The notes beneath the pieces were generated by a model, which made no database searches, was not told the DNA's origin, and saw only the letters and a list, made by a program, of their open reading frames with translations. A stretch of DNA of 64,000 nucleotides from assembly GCA_016794465.1 (NCBI GenBank), contig JAEUKA010000036.1:1-64000 (forward strand), given 5' to 3'. Made by a program: the position numbers and the translations under genes. The DNA is from Myxococcales bacterium. GTDB lineage: Bacteria; Myxococcota_A; Polyangia; Palsa-1104; JAEUJZ01. Positions 53,201-61,707 of the stretch are shown here, one piece after another (the stretch's first letter is position 1; each line of letters begins with the position of its first letter).

Positions 53201-54235
53201 ATGGAGACACTGCTTCGCATCCTCAAGTATCTGCTCAGTCGGCGCTGGTTTAGCATTCCGCTGGCGCTGTTCCTTGGTGGCTACTGGCTCACTTCGTGCT
53301 GCACGGTGTACATCGGCCCGGCAGAGGTAGGAATGCGGCAGGTCCACTTTGGGAGTGGATCAGGAATCCACAAAGTGCCGCTCCGAACGGGCACGCATCT
53401 GGTCATTCCCAACTATGAGCGCGTCCACGTATATCCGACCGACTTGCAGGCACTCAATCGCTCTGCCACGCCCAGTGAACACAGCCAGAGCGGCAGCACT
53501 TCGGGGCCGGTCGTCATCCAGACTGCCGACAGCTACAAAGTCTCTGTCGATGCGACCATTCTGTATCGGATTCAAGATCCGCATCGCGTCATCACCACGA
53601 TTGGGCCGGGGAAGATGTATGAGCAGACTGTGGTGATGCCTCGGTCGGACTATATCCTTCGCAAGGCACTGGGCGAGCTGACTGCGGAGGAGTTTTACCA
53701 AGGTGACAAGCGGCTGAAGCAGACCAAGCTCGCGACGGACCTGCTGCGAACAGAGTTCGGGGAGACAGGGATCGAGCTGGTGAAGATCCTGATCCGCCAG
53801 TTTTCCTACGACAAGGCCTATCAGCATCAGATTGAGCAGCGAAAAATCCAGGATCAGACCGTTCTCAAGAACCGCGCAGAGAGTGCTGCCGCCCGTGAAG
53901 ATGCCCACAAGCGAGAGATCATCTCGATCGGACAAGCAGCGGTGCAGGTCGCGCGGGAAAAGGGAGCCAGTGAGGTCGCGCAGCTGATCTCCGATGCCAA
54001 CTTGTATCAGCGAACCAAAGCGGCGGAAGGGGATCTGCTGGTCAAGAGCGCGCAGGCGCAAGGCACCGAGCTGGAAAACCGCGCGCTGGAAGGTGCGGGT
54101 GCGCAAGCGATGGTGGGACAGAAGCTGGCTGACTTGATGAAGGGAGTCCGCGTCATCATCGTTCCCTCGACGGGACAAGGTAGTACCAACCCGCTCAACA
54201 TGAGTGAACTCCTGCATCAGTTTGAGGTGAAGTAA
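53201..54235 (+). CDS. SPFH/prohibitin-like membrane protein A
   Basis: A 344-residue protein with one N-terminal membrane helix (about 15-35) and an SPFH domain (about 40-230) with YIGPAEVGMRQVHFG, TADSYKVSVDATILYRIQDPHRVI, DYILRKALGELTAEEFY and LLRTEFGETGIELVKILIRQFSYD, followed by a coiled coil and ALEGAGAQAM. Such proteins form oligomeric rings at the membrane, often controlling proteases (HflC/HflK) or lipid domains. AGGAG precedes the ATG. Its stop overlaps the next start (TAATG), making a two-gene unit. Confidence 0.9.
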   Translation: METLLRILKYLLSRRWFSIPLALFLGGYWLTSCCTVYIGPAEVGMRQVHFGSGSGIHKVPLRTGTHLVIPNYERVHVYPTDLQALNRSATPSEHSQSGSTSGPVVIQTADSYKVSVDATILYRIQDPHRVITTIGPGKMYEQTVVMPRSDYILRKALGELTAEEFYQGDKRLKQTKLATDLLRTEFGETGIELVKILIRQFSYDKAYQHQIEQRKIQDQTVLKNRAESAAAREDAHKREIISIGQAAVQVAREKGASEVAQLISDANLYQRTKAAEGDLLVKSAQAQGTELENRALEGAGAQAMVGQKLADLMKGVRVIIVPSTGQGSTNPLNMSELLHQFEVK

Positions 54236-55290
54236 TGCGCCCCCCCAACCTGATTCCCAACCTGATTCCTAAGCTCTTATTGTGTCTGCTGCCGCTGCTG
54301 ACCCAGCTGGGCTGCACGACCTACACCACCGAGAGTACCGAGGTCGGTGTCCGGACCCGCAAGATCTTCGGCGCCGGCATCGAGCAGAAGGTCTACGATC
54401 CCGGCGCAACCTATGTGTTCTTTCCCTGGCTGTCGGACTGGGCGACGTTCGACATCATGATCCAGAAGCTCGAGATGACCTCTGCCAAGGAACGAAGTGA
54501 GCGCTCTGGCGACGACGCGATCGTCCTAAAAACCACCGACGGAAACGACATCAGCATCGACATCACTGTGACCTGGCACATCAATCGCGACCAGGCTCCG
54601 CAGATCTTGGCGCGTGGTGGCAGAAGTACTGCGATCATCAAAGAGGAGCTGGTCCGTCCCGCCTGTCGTGCCTATCTCCGCGATGCGTTCAATGAGCTGC
54701 ACTCCGAAGAGTTTTTTGATCGCAAGCGGCTGCTGGAAAAAGCCGAGAAGGCGAAGAAGAAGCTGACAGAGGAGCTGAGCGGAGAAGGAATCGTGATCCT
54801 CGACGTAATGCCGGTGGAGCAGCGCTTCAATCCCGAGTACGAGCGGGTCATTCATGAGCGCAAGATTGCCGAGCAGAATGCCGAGCGACTGAAGAGTGAA
54901 GCGCAGGCGGCGGAGGCGGAACAGAGTCGGCTGCTTGAGAAAGCGCGTGGGGATGTGCAAGCGCAGATTGCCGAGGCCAAAGGTCGGGTCGAGCGCATCC
55001 GCATCAGTGCCGATCGGGCGCTGTATGAAAACGAGCGCTCTGCCAAAGCCCTGCTGGTCGAAGCGAGTGCGCGTGCCAAAGCGATCGAGAAGCAGAACAA
55101 AGCCATGTCCGGAGCCGGCGGTCGCACGGCAGTGAAGCTGCGGATCGCTGAAGCGCTGGCCGGAAAGCCGATTCTGATCGTGCCGGCAGCAACAGGAACC
55201 AACATTCAAAAGCTCGATGTCACCCGCATCGTCGAGGCCGTCATTGCCAAAGAGGCGACGAGCAGCTCTTCCAGCCACGACAGCGACTAG
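54235..55290 (+). CDS. SPFH/prohibitin-like lipoprotein B
   Basis: A 351-residue partner of the preceding protein. It has an N-terminal lipobox (LTQLGCTT), an SPFH domain (about 35-205) with TTDGNDISIDITVTWHINRDQAPQIL and VRPACRAYLRDAFNELHSEEFFDRKRLLEKAE, and a long Ala/Glu/Lys coiled coil. The pair is arranged like hflK-hflC. Having a lipoprotein as one of the two members is unusual, since these are normally anchored by a membrane helix. It is translated from a start overlapping the previous stop (TAATG). Confidence 0.88.
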   Translation: MRPPNLIPNLIPKLLLCLLPLLTQLGCTTYTTESTEVGVRTRKIFGAGIEQKVYDPGATYVFFPWLSDWATFDIMIQKLEMTSAKERSERSGDDAIVLKTTDGNDISIDITVTWHINRDQAPQILARGGRSTAIIKEELVRPACRAYLRDAFNELHSEEFFDRKRLLEKAEKAKKKLTEELSGEGIVILDVMPVEQRFNPEYERVIHERKIAEQNAERLKSEAQAAEAEQSRLLEKARGDVQAQIAEAKGRVERIRISADRALYENERSAKALLVEASARAKAIEKQNKAMSGAGGRTAVKLRIAEALAGKPILIVPAATGTNIQKLDVTRIVEAVIAKEATSSSSSHDSD

Positions 55291-55342
55291 CGCGAACATC
55301 CCCAGTGGCCGAGTGAGTCCGAATCGTGGGAAGATTGGCACT

Positions 55343-56572
55343 GTGCCAGCCAGTCAGCCCGAGATTCTGTCGAAGCTTCCGCCGCTAGGGCCCAGGCTCC
55401 GTCGCATCGTGATTCATGCTTGGGACGGCTTTTGGGCGGACCGCTGCTCTCTGGCGGCGGCGTCGCTGTCGTATCAGACGGCGCTCGCCCTGGTGCCGCT
55501 GCTGGCGATTGCGCTCGCGCTCCTCAAATACAGTGGACAGCTGGAGGACAGCTCGCGCCTGCTGTCGGTGGTGGTGCAGCAGGTGTTTCCGTCGTCGCAG
55601 GAAGCGCAGGGCGAGGTGGTGGGGCGACTGTCGACTTTCTCGCGCAACTTCACTGCTGGCGGACTCGGAAGCTTCGGCATCGTCGCGGCGCTGGCGGTCG
55701 GCTTTTTCCTGTTTCTGTCCGTCGAGTCGATCTGGAATCACATCTGGGAGTCCCACCGCGAGCGCACCTACGTCGAGCGATTTTTGCTGTTCTACACCGG
55801 CATCACGCTGCTGCCGTTTGTGGTGACGCTGTCGTTTGTCCAGACCGAGAAGCTGTGGGGCGGTTTTGCGGTGTTTCTGCCCTATCTGTCACCACTGCTG
55901 ACGACGATTATGCTGACGCTGGCGAATCGACTCATCCCGACGCTGCGTGTGCCCTGGAATGCGGCGCTCGCGGGGGGCGCAACGGCGGCGGTGCTGCTCG
56001 AGATCAGCAAGTTCGGCCTGGGCCGCTACCTGTCGTGGGTGGCGACGAGCTACAAGTCGATCTACGGAGCCCTCGGGGTGCTGCCGCTGTTCCTTCTGTC
56101 GATTTATTTGTGGTGGCTGATTGTGCTGTGGGGCGTCGAGGTGTCGCGGGCGGTGCAGCGTCTGCCATGGCAGCTGCGGTTTCACGATGACACGACCAGC
56201 CATGACGCCCAGCTGACGATCAGTGGGCCGCTGGCGGCGCGGCTGCTGACCGACGTGGCACGGCACTTCAAGCTCGGCAGCAAGAGCCTGCCCGTCGATG
56301 AGCTGATGCAGCGGCACGGGCTGCCCGAGAGCGTGGTCCGCAAGATCTTAAGCCGACTCGCCAAGGAGGGTCTGGTCATCGAGCATGAGGACGGCTATCT
56401 GCTGGCCAAGCCCCCCGAGTCGATCCGCCTCGAGGAAGTGCTCCAGCTGTTTCAGCCGGTGCAGTATCAACACTCAGAGACGGAGCCGGATCAGCTCGAT
56501 CAGGTGCTGGCGAAGCTCGAAAAACAGCAGCAAGAGTCGCTCGGTACGACGACCTTTGCGAGCCTGATTTAG
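55343..56572 (+). CDS. YihY/BrkB-family membrane protein with C-terminal winged helix
   Basis: A 409-residue protein of the YihY/BrkB family (once called RNase BN). About six membrane helices carry the signature SLAAASLSYQTALALVPLLAIALAL and SYKSIYGALGVLPLFLLSIYLWWLIVLWGVEVSRA. The C-terminal 130 residues (from about residue 285) look like a winged-helix domain (ARLLTDVARHF ... LPVDELMQRHGLPESVVRKILSRLAKEGLVIEHEDGYLLAKP), as seen in some family members. The start is chosen as GTG 55343 (GGGAAG upstream); GTG 55313 is also possible. It follows the SPFH pair. Confidence 0.87.
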   Translation: MPASQPEILSKLPPLGPRLRRIVIHAWDGFWADRCSLAAASLSYQTALALVPLLAIALALLKYSGQLEDSSRLLSVVVQQVFPSSQEAQGEVVGRLSTFSRNFTAGGLGSFGIVAALAVGFFLFLSVESIWNHIWESHRERTYVERFLLFYTGITLLPFVVTLSFVQTEKLWGGFAVFLPYLSPLLTTIMLTLANRLIPTLRVPWNAALAGGATAAVLLEISKFGLGRYLSWVATSYKSIYGALGVLPLFLLSIYLWWLIVLWGVEVSRAVQRLPWQLRFHDDTTSHDAQLTISGPLAARLLTDVARHFKLGSKSLPVDELMQRHGLPESVVRKILSRLAKEGLVIEHEDGYLLAKPPESIRLEEVLQLFQPVQYQHSETEPDQLDQVLAKLEKQQQESLGTTTFASLI

Positions 56573-56576
56573 GCGC

Positions 56577-57026
56577 TTACTTGGCTGGTGCTGGCGCTGG
56601 GGTTGGCGACGGGGCCGGCACAGCATTCGACACGCCTGCTGCCGGATCGGTGATCGTCATGGGAACACCGCCCTGCCCCATCGCTACGCCGTCGCGGTAC
56701 TCGATGTGGGAGTCGGCCTCGCCGGTTTCGCGAAAGAACGTCCAGACGCCTTCTCGTCGGCCTTCGCTGTAGGTTCCGGCGGACTTCTTGTTGCCGTTTT
56801 CCCACCAGTCAACAAACTGGCCATGCTTGGTGCCGTCGGGACGCTGACACCACGCCGAGACATACGTCTGATACGAGACGCCACGTGATAGCTCCGTGCC
56901 TCGCTGACAGGTCACGGCTTTGGTCGAATCGGTGATGCGCGCCGGCTCATTCAGCGGAGGACTGCTGTGAGCACAAGCGACAAACCAGAGCGCAAGAGTC
57001 GTCACGGCTACGGAACGGGGCTTCAT
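56577..57026 (-). CDS. MORN/YwqK-like lipoprotein
   Basis: A 149-residue lipoprotein with lipobox FVAC. It contains MORN-type units: WCQRPDGTKHGQFVDWWENGNKKSAGTYSEGRREGVWTFFRETGEADSHIEYRDG, as in YwqK-type proteins. Such repeats make an elongated beta surface. The C-terminus is a Pro/Ala tail. The ATG at 57026 gives the lipoprotein signal; an upstream start would lengthen the N-terminus without need. It converges on the BrkB gene with only 4 bases between stops. Confidence 0.8.
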   Translation of the reverse strand: MKPRSVAVTTLALWFVACAHSSPPLNEPARITDSTKAVTCQRGTELSRGVSYQTYVSAWCQRPDGTKHGQFVDWWENGNKKSAGTYSEGRREGVWTFFRETGEADSHIEYRDGVAMGQGGVPMTITDPAAGVSNAVPAPSPTPAPAPAK

Positions 57027-57115
57027 AGGACGCAGCCTACCACAGCACATCGCACCTGCCGCCGCCCGCCCCTCACCGCTTGCTGGAACTTGCCCGAGCG
57101 CTGATGATCGATGGA

Positions 57116-57676
57116 ATGAGGGGTCTACGACGCGCGCTGCCCGGGCTGGTGGCGGCCATGTTGGGGTTGGGAATGGTCAGTCCGCGCCGGCTGCATGCTG
57201 AGACTCAGCCGTTTGTGGTGCCGATCATTCGACCGAACATTGGCCTGCTGGCGCTGCTGACGGATGAAAAAGAGCGCGGCCTGGCGTTCCATCTTCCCCT
57301 CGGTGCGGCGATTGGCTGGTCGGGATCGGGCTTTGGACGCATCTTCGGGGCGACGCCGTGGGTCTTGCCCGAGCTTGGCTACGAGCTGCGCACGAGCGGT
57401 CACCACGACAGCCACGTTGCTTCGATCGGCTGCGGCATTGGCTACGGCGTGCTGGCTCCGATCATTGGTACGTATACGCCGCGCGTTCTCATCGGCTGGG
57501 CGGACGGACAGACGGCGGTGGGCTTCCGCCATGGCATTGCCTTTCACGCGCTGATGACCGCAGTCAGCCTCGAGGTGTCGCATCAGGTCCTACACGTCGG
57601 CGAGTCCTTCAGTCATGAGATTCAGCTGACGGCGGGCCTGAACCTTGGGCCCCTGCTGCTCGCGGCGCTGTGGTAG
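57116..57676 (+). CDS. Exported beta-rich protein, probable outer-membrane barrel
   Basis: A 186-residue exported protein with a signal peptide (RRALPGLVAAMLGLGMVS, cleavage near LHA). The mature part has strand-like segments alternating Gly and hydrophobic residues (NIGLLALLTDE, LAFHLPLGAAIGWSGSGFG, LPELGYELR, ASIGCGIGYGVLAPIIG) and ends NLGPLLLAALW. This suits a small beta-barrel. I chose the ATG at 57116 (others at 57080 TTG and 57104). The family is not recognised. Confidence 0.6.
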   Translation: MRGLRRALPGLVAAMLGLGMVSPRRLHAETQPFVVPIIRPNIGLLALLTDEKERGLAFHLPLGAAIGWSGSGFGRIFGATPWVLPELGYELRTSGHHDSHVASIGCGIGYGVLAPIIGTYTPRVLIGWADGQTAVGFRHGIAFHALMTAVSLEVSHQVLHVGESFSHEIQLTAGLNLGPLLLAALW

Positions 57677-57764
57677 CTGCCCGGCGTACATCCGAACCTG
57701 CGCGCGCTGACTGGACGCAAGATCCGGCCTTTCCGCTGCACGACGAACCTGCTAGAGATTCGGA

Positions 57765-58190
57765 ATGCGTCTTCCCAACATGGCCAGTGTGGGCTTCTCC
57801 AAGCGCATGCTGCGTCGAGTCATCGTGGCCGGCATGGCGCTCGGACTCGTACTCGGCCACTCGTGCAGTGACATCACCTCGACCACGCTGCTGTGCGAGG
57901 ACGCAGCCGCCCGCATCTACGCGTGCTGCGACCGCCATGCCGCCATCAACTGCAACGAGAGCGGCTGCGGCTCCCAGCACCCCAACTTCACCCCCGAAAC
58001 CGCCAAGTGCCTGCGCACCGCCAGCTGTGCCGCCCTTCAAAAAGCCGGTCTGTGCGAGGTCCCCGACTGGCAGTTTTCGATCGGAACCATCTGCCACGAC
58101 GGCCAGGCCAGCTGTCCCGCCGACTTCGGGAGCTGTCCGCCGACCTTGGTTGAAGCCTGCGCCGCACTCGGGAGGCTGTCATGCCCGTGA
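57765..58190 (+). CDS. Cysteine-rich small lipoprotein
   Basis: A 141-residue exported protein with a hydrophobic start and Cys after LGHS, perhaps a lipobox. The mature part has twelve further Cys (LLCEDAAARIYACCDRHAAINCNES...), spaced as in disulphide-bonded Myxococcota surface proteins. It overlaps the following barrel gene by 10 bases, so both are translated together and may act as a pair. An internal ATG at 57807 could also be used. Confidence 0.65.
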   Translation: MRLPNMASVGFSKRMLRRVIVAGMALGLVLGHSCSDITSTTLLCEDAAARIYACCDRHAAINCNESGCGSQHPNFTPETAKCLRTASCAALQKAGLCEVPDWQFSIGTICHDGQASCPADFGSCPPTLVEACAALGRLSCP

Positions 58191-58849
58191 TTCGTCTCGT
58201 CGTGCTGATGATGGGGCTGTTTTTGACCGAGGTAGCGCTGGCACAGACCGAGCTGCCGCCGGAGCCCCCTGCCGTGCCGTCCGAGTCACCGCCCGACGCA
58301 CTTGTGCCAGTGGCCAGCGACTCTGAAGTTCCGACGACGCGGATGGCTTCGCCAAGTCGCTTTGAAAAGCCCAAGCTCAGCCTCGGCTTCGTGGCGGGTG
58401 GATCGCTTCAATACCTGATTGAGACGCCCTTTCTGTCCGGTGGTGGAGAGCTGCGGATTGGGGCATTGACGCGCCGCGTCGAAGTCACGGCTCGGCTCCG
58501 GTTTCTCGCGGGGCGCTCGCTCGCGGGACTGGTGCTGCTACAGCCATCGCTGACGCTGGGCGTGATGTTCCCGGTGAGCAGTCGCGTCCGAATTGGGGTC
58601 GATCTGGCCGTCCCGCCGCTGGTCCGGGCGATGCTGATTCGTTACGCCACCCGTCCCGCCTGGGGCCAGGCGCTGCTCGCCGGTGTTGGCATGGAAACCA
58701 ACGTTGACATCGTTCAGGGGCCGGGCAGCCGCGCGCTGTTTTGGGTCGGCACCCTCGGCTTCGATCTCACATCCGTCAGACCAGCTGGCGAAGGCAAAGA
58801 AATTGTCCTGGGCCCTAACCTCTTTACCGGCCTGGGATATCGCCTCTAA
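58181..58849 (+). CDS. Exported protein, probable outer-membrane barrel
   Basis: A 222-residue exported protein with a signal peptide (cleavage after ALA, about 21), a Pro/Glu/Ser linker (22-60), and beta strands with Gly and hydrophobic alternation ending in FTGLGYRL. The terminal aromatic/hydrophobic strand fits an outer-membrane barrel. It overlaps the Cys-rich lipoprotein gene. I do not recognise the family. Confidence 0.62.
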   Translation: MPVIRLVVLMMGLFLTEVALAQTELPPEPPAVPSESPPDALVPVASDSEVPTTRMASPSRFEKPKLSLGFVAGGSLQYLIETPFLSGGGELRIGALTRRVEVTARLRFLAGRSLAGLVLLQPSLTLGVMFPVSSRVRIGVDLAVPPLVRAMLIRYATRPAWGQALLAGVGMETNVDIVQGPGSRALFWVGTLGFDLTSVRPAGEGKEIVLGPNLFTGLGYRL

Positions 58850-58878
58850 ACCTCTCGACAAGCGATCGCACAAAGCGA

Positions 58879-59904
58879 ATGGACAAACATCGACGACCTG
58901 ACTCGCGGTCTGCGGAAGGCAGCGGACTGATCCGCGAGCAGCTGACTTTTGCAGACAACTCCGTCGCGGCAGCGCTGTACGGACAGAACAACGGCCACCT
59001 GCGGCTGATCGAACGACAGCTCGGTTTGTCACTGCATGCGCGCGGCAACGAGCTGTCGATCATTGGATCGAAAGAGGGCGTCGAGCTGGCCCACCGACTG
59101 CTCGAACAGCTGCGGAGCATGCAGCAGCAAGGTCGAGCCGTGACGACGGACGATGTCGTGCGCGGCCTGCAGATGCTCCAGCACGACAAGGAAACGGCCG
59201 TCAGTGACGTGCTTCGCGATGCAGTTGTCGTCGCCAATCGCAGCCGCCCGGTCATTCCCAAGAGCGTCGCCCAGCAGCGCTACCTCGACGCCATTCGCAG
59301 TGAAGACGTGGTGTTCGGGATCGGACCGGCGGGAACGGGCAAGACCTATCTGGCGATGGCGATGGCGGTCAAAGCGCTGATCGACAAGCAGGTGCGGCGG
59401 ATTGTCCTGTGTCGGCCCGCCGTCGAGGCTGGTGAGAAGCTCGGCTTTCTGCCCGGGACCATGCAGGACAAGGTCAATCCGTATCTGCGGCCGCTGTACG
59501 ACGCGCTGAACGACCTGCTCGACATGGAACGGGCGCAGCTGCTGATCGACCGAGGCCAGATCGAGGTCGCGCCGCTGGCCTTTATGCGGGGACGGACGCT
59601 CAATGACTCGTTTGTGATTCTCGACGAAGCGCAGAACACCACCGGCGAGCAGATGAAGATGTTTCTGACCCGACTTGGCTACGACAGCAAGGCGGTGATT
59701 ACCGGCGACATCACGCAGATTGACCTACCGACGCGCGGACAGAGCGGACTCGTCGAAGCCATGCGGCTCCTCAGCGGCATCGTCGGCATCGAGTTCGTCC
59801 ACTTCAGCGAGGTCGATGTCGTACGTCATCCGCTCGTCGCTGCAATCATTCGTGCGTACGACCGCGCCAGTGACGCTCGCGATGCGCAAAAGCCAGCGGT
59901 ATAA
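58879..59904 (+). CDS. phoH: PhoH-family ATPase
   Basis: A 341-residue P-loop protein of the PhoH family. The N-terminal region (20-110) is KH-like (LTFADNSVAAALYGQNNGHLRLIERQLGLSLHARGNELSI), and the ATPase domain carries GPAGTGKTY (Walker A), FVILDEAQNTT (Walker B), ALNDLLDMERAQLLIDRGQIEVAPLAFMRGRTLNDS and ITGDITQIDLP. PhoH proteins are RNA-linked ATPases, often next to ybeY. Here ybeY is not adjacent. The next gene, DsbD-like, starts 8 bases later. Confidence 0.95.
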   Translation: MDKHRRPDSRSAEGSGLIREQLTFADNSVAAALYGQNNGHLRLIERQLGLSLHARGNELSIIGSKEGVELAHRLLEQLRSMQQQGRAVTTDDVVRGLQMLQHDKETAVSDVLRDAVVVANRSRPVIPKSVAQQRYLDAIRSEDVVFGIGPAGTGKTYLAMAMAVKALIDKQVRRIVLCRPAVEAGEKLGFLPGTMQDKVNPYLRPLYDALNDLLDMERAQLLIDRGQIEVAPLAFMRGRTLNDSFVILDEAQNTTGEQMKMFLTRLGYDSKAVITGDITQIDLPTRGQSGLVEAMRLLSGIVGIEFVHFSEVDVVRHPLVAAIIRAYDRASDARDAQKPAV

Positions 59905-59912
59905 GGAAGATC

Positions 59913-61232
59913 ATGCTGCCCAACTCACCGATGCGTCGCTTGCTCGTTGTTTTCGCGATCTTGCTGCTGCTGCCAGCGGTCGCGGCGGCGGAACCTCTGG
60001 AAACCGACCTGGGCACCCGGCTCGCCACCGCGCTGACGGCTCAGTCTGGCTCGCTGCGGCTGGCCTTTTTGCTGTCGTTTCTCGGCGGACTCGCGACCAG
60101 CCTGACTCCGTGCGTCTATCCGCTCATTCCGATTACCATCAGCCTGTTCGGAGCCCGGGAAGCCCCGCGCGCGCACGCCCTGGGGCTGGCCGCTTGTTAC
60201 GTCGGAGGCATTGCCGCCACCTACACCACGCTCGGCTTGGTGGTGGGCTTGGTCGGAGGTCAGTTCGGCGCGTTTATGACCAGTCCGTGGCTGATCATTC
60301 CGGTCGCGCTGTTCTTTCTGCTGATGGCCGCGTCGATGTTCGGTGCGTTCGAGCTGTCGCTGCCCAACGAGCTGCAAGGCAAGCTGTCGCAGATCGGCGG
60401 GCGCGGTCCACTCGGTGCTTTTCTGATGGGCCTGGTCGCGGGCATCGTTGCTGCGCCGTGTACGGGACCGCCGCTGGCCGCGCTGCTGGTCTTTGTCAGC
60501 ACCCAGCGCTCGGTGTTCATCGGAGGTTCCCTGCTGTTCACCTATGCACTCGGGATGGGCGTCCTATTTTTCGTGATTGCTGGCTTTGCGCTCAAGCTGC
60601 CGAAGTCGGGCGCGTGGATGGATGGTGTCAAAGCGGTCTTCGGAGTGGTGATGATCGTCGCTGCGCTGTACTACCTGCGCAACATCACGCCGCTTCTGCG
60701 CAGCGTTGGCAAGAGCAGCTACTCGTTTCTTCTGTCCCAAGGTGCGCTGGTGGTTGTGGGAGTCTTGATGGGCGCGTTGACGCTCAGCTTCTCGGGGGGG
60801 CTGCTCCACGCTCTGCGCAAAGGGGTTGGGGTGCTGCTGATGGTTGCTGGGCTGTACGGAGCGGTGGCATGGTCGCTGGCGCCGCGCGGCAGTCTCAAGT
60901 GGATGACCGATGAAGCAGCAGCAGTGGCCAAAGCGCGCAGTGAGGGCCGTCCGCTGCTGGTCGACTTTGGCGCCGAGTGGTGTCCGCCCTGCAAAAAGAT
61001 GGAATCGAACACCTTCCCGGATGAAGGCGTGCAGCGCGAGCTGGGTCGCTTTGTGCTGCTGCGCATCGACTGCACCCATGAAACCGAGCAGAACCAGGCG
61101 CTGCAAGTGAAGTATCAATCGCAGACTCTGCCGTCGGTGCTTGTATTTGATCGCAGCGGCAATCGGACCGGCTGGTTTCGCGAATACACGCCACCTGAAG
61201 CGCTCCTTTCTGTGCTGCTCAAGACTCCGTAA
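59913..61232 (+). CDS. DsbD-like thiol:disulfide transporter with thioredoxin domain
   Basis: A 439-residue membrane protein: signal segment, eight membrane helices in a DsbD/CcdA layout with the two essential Cys motifs (SLTPCVYPL at about 65 and AAPCTGPPL at about 191), and a C-terminal periplasmic thioredoxin domain (from about 330) with VDFGAEWCPPCKKME. It carries electrons from cytoplasmic thioredoxin to the periplasm. The N-terminal DsbD alpha domain is absent. GGAAG precedes the ATG at 59913. Confidence 0.92.
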   Translation: MLPNSPMRRLLVVFAILLLLPAVAAAEPLETDLGTRLATALTAQSGSLRLAFLLSFLGGLATSLTPCVYPLIPITISLFGAREAPRAHALGLAACYVGGIAATYTTLGLVVGLVGGQFGAFMTSPWLIIPVALFFLLMAASMFGAFELSLPNELQGKLSQIGGRGPLGAFLMGLVAGIVAAPCTGPPLAALLVFVSTQRSVFIGGSLLFTYALGMGVLFFVIAGFALKLPKSGAWMDGVKAVFGVVMIVAALYYLRNITPLLRSVGKSSYSFLLSQGALVVVGVLMGALTLSFSGGLLHALRKGVGVLLMVAGLYGAVAWSLAPRGSLKWMTDEAAAVAKARSEGRPLLVDFGAEWCPPCKKMESNTFPDEGVQRELGRFVLLRIDCTHETEQNQALQVKYQSQTLPSVLVFDRSGNRTGWFREYTPPEALLSVLLKTP

Positions 61233-61235
61233 GCC

Positions 61236-61691
61236 ATGGCGCTGCCCCGATCCGCAAAGTCCGCGCCGCGTCGCCCTGGCAAGCCAAGTGGCACATCAAG
61301 TGGCAAGCCAAGTGGCAAAAACGATGACAGCCAGCAGCCGGCTCTGCACTCTCCGCAAGAAGGTGGGCGGACGAAGATTCCCGAGCTGCTGGCCGAGCTG
61401 GAAGAAGCAGCCAAGACACTCGAAGTCCGCGTCACCTATGAAGCGATGAGCGGCGAGCTGGGCGCAGGTGGCTTGTGCAAAGTCAAAGGAGAGTGGCGCG
61501 TCATCATCGACAAGCGAGCCACTCCCGGCGACCGACTGTCGATTTTGGCGCTGGCACTGAGCCGAGTTCCGCGCGAAGGCGTGACCGTCTCGCCAGCGGT
61601 GGAAAAGCTGCTGACCGATGTGAGGCCACGCGCAGTGTCCCTGGAAGACGCTGCAGAGTCCGAGCCGACCGCAGCCGGTCTGGGCAGCTAA
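61236..61691 (+). CDS. Conserved hypothetical protein
   Basis: A 151-residue soluble protein. The N-terminal 45 residues are low-complexity (KPSGTSSGKPSGK repeats), followed by a conserved-looking domain: ELLAELEEAAKTLEVRVTYEAMSGELGAGGLCKVKGEWRVIIDKRATPGDRLSILALALSRV. This looks like a family found near DsbD in Myxococcota, but I cannot name it. It starts 3 bases after the DsbD-like gene, so it is in the same operon. Confidence 0.7.
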   Translation: MALPRSAKSAPRRPGKPSGTSSGKPSGKNDDSQQPALHSPQEGGRTKIPELLAELEEAAKTLEVRVTYEAMSGELGAGGLCKVKGEWRVIIDKRATPGDRLSILALALSRVPREGVTVSPAVEKLLTDVRPRAVSLEDAAESEPTAAGLGS

Positions 61692-61707
61692 CCGCGCGGA
61701 CTTGCAG

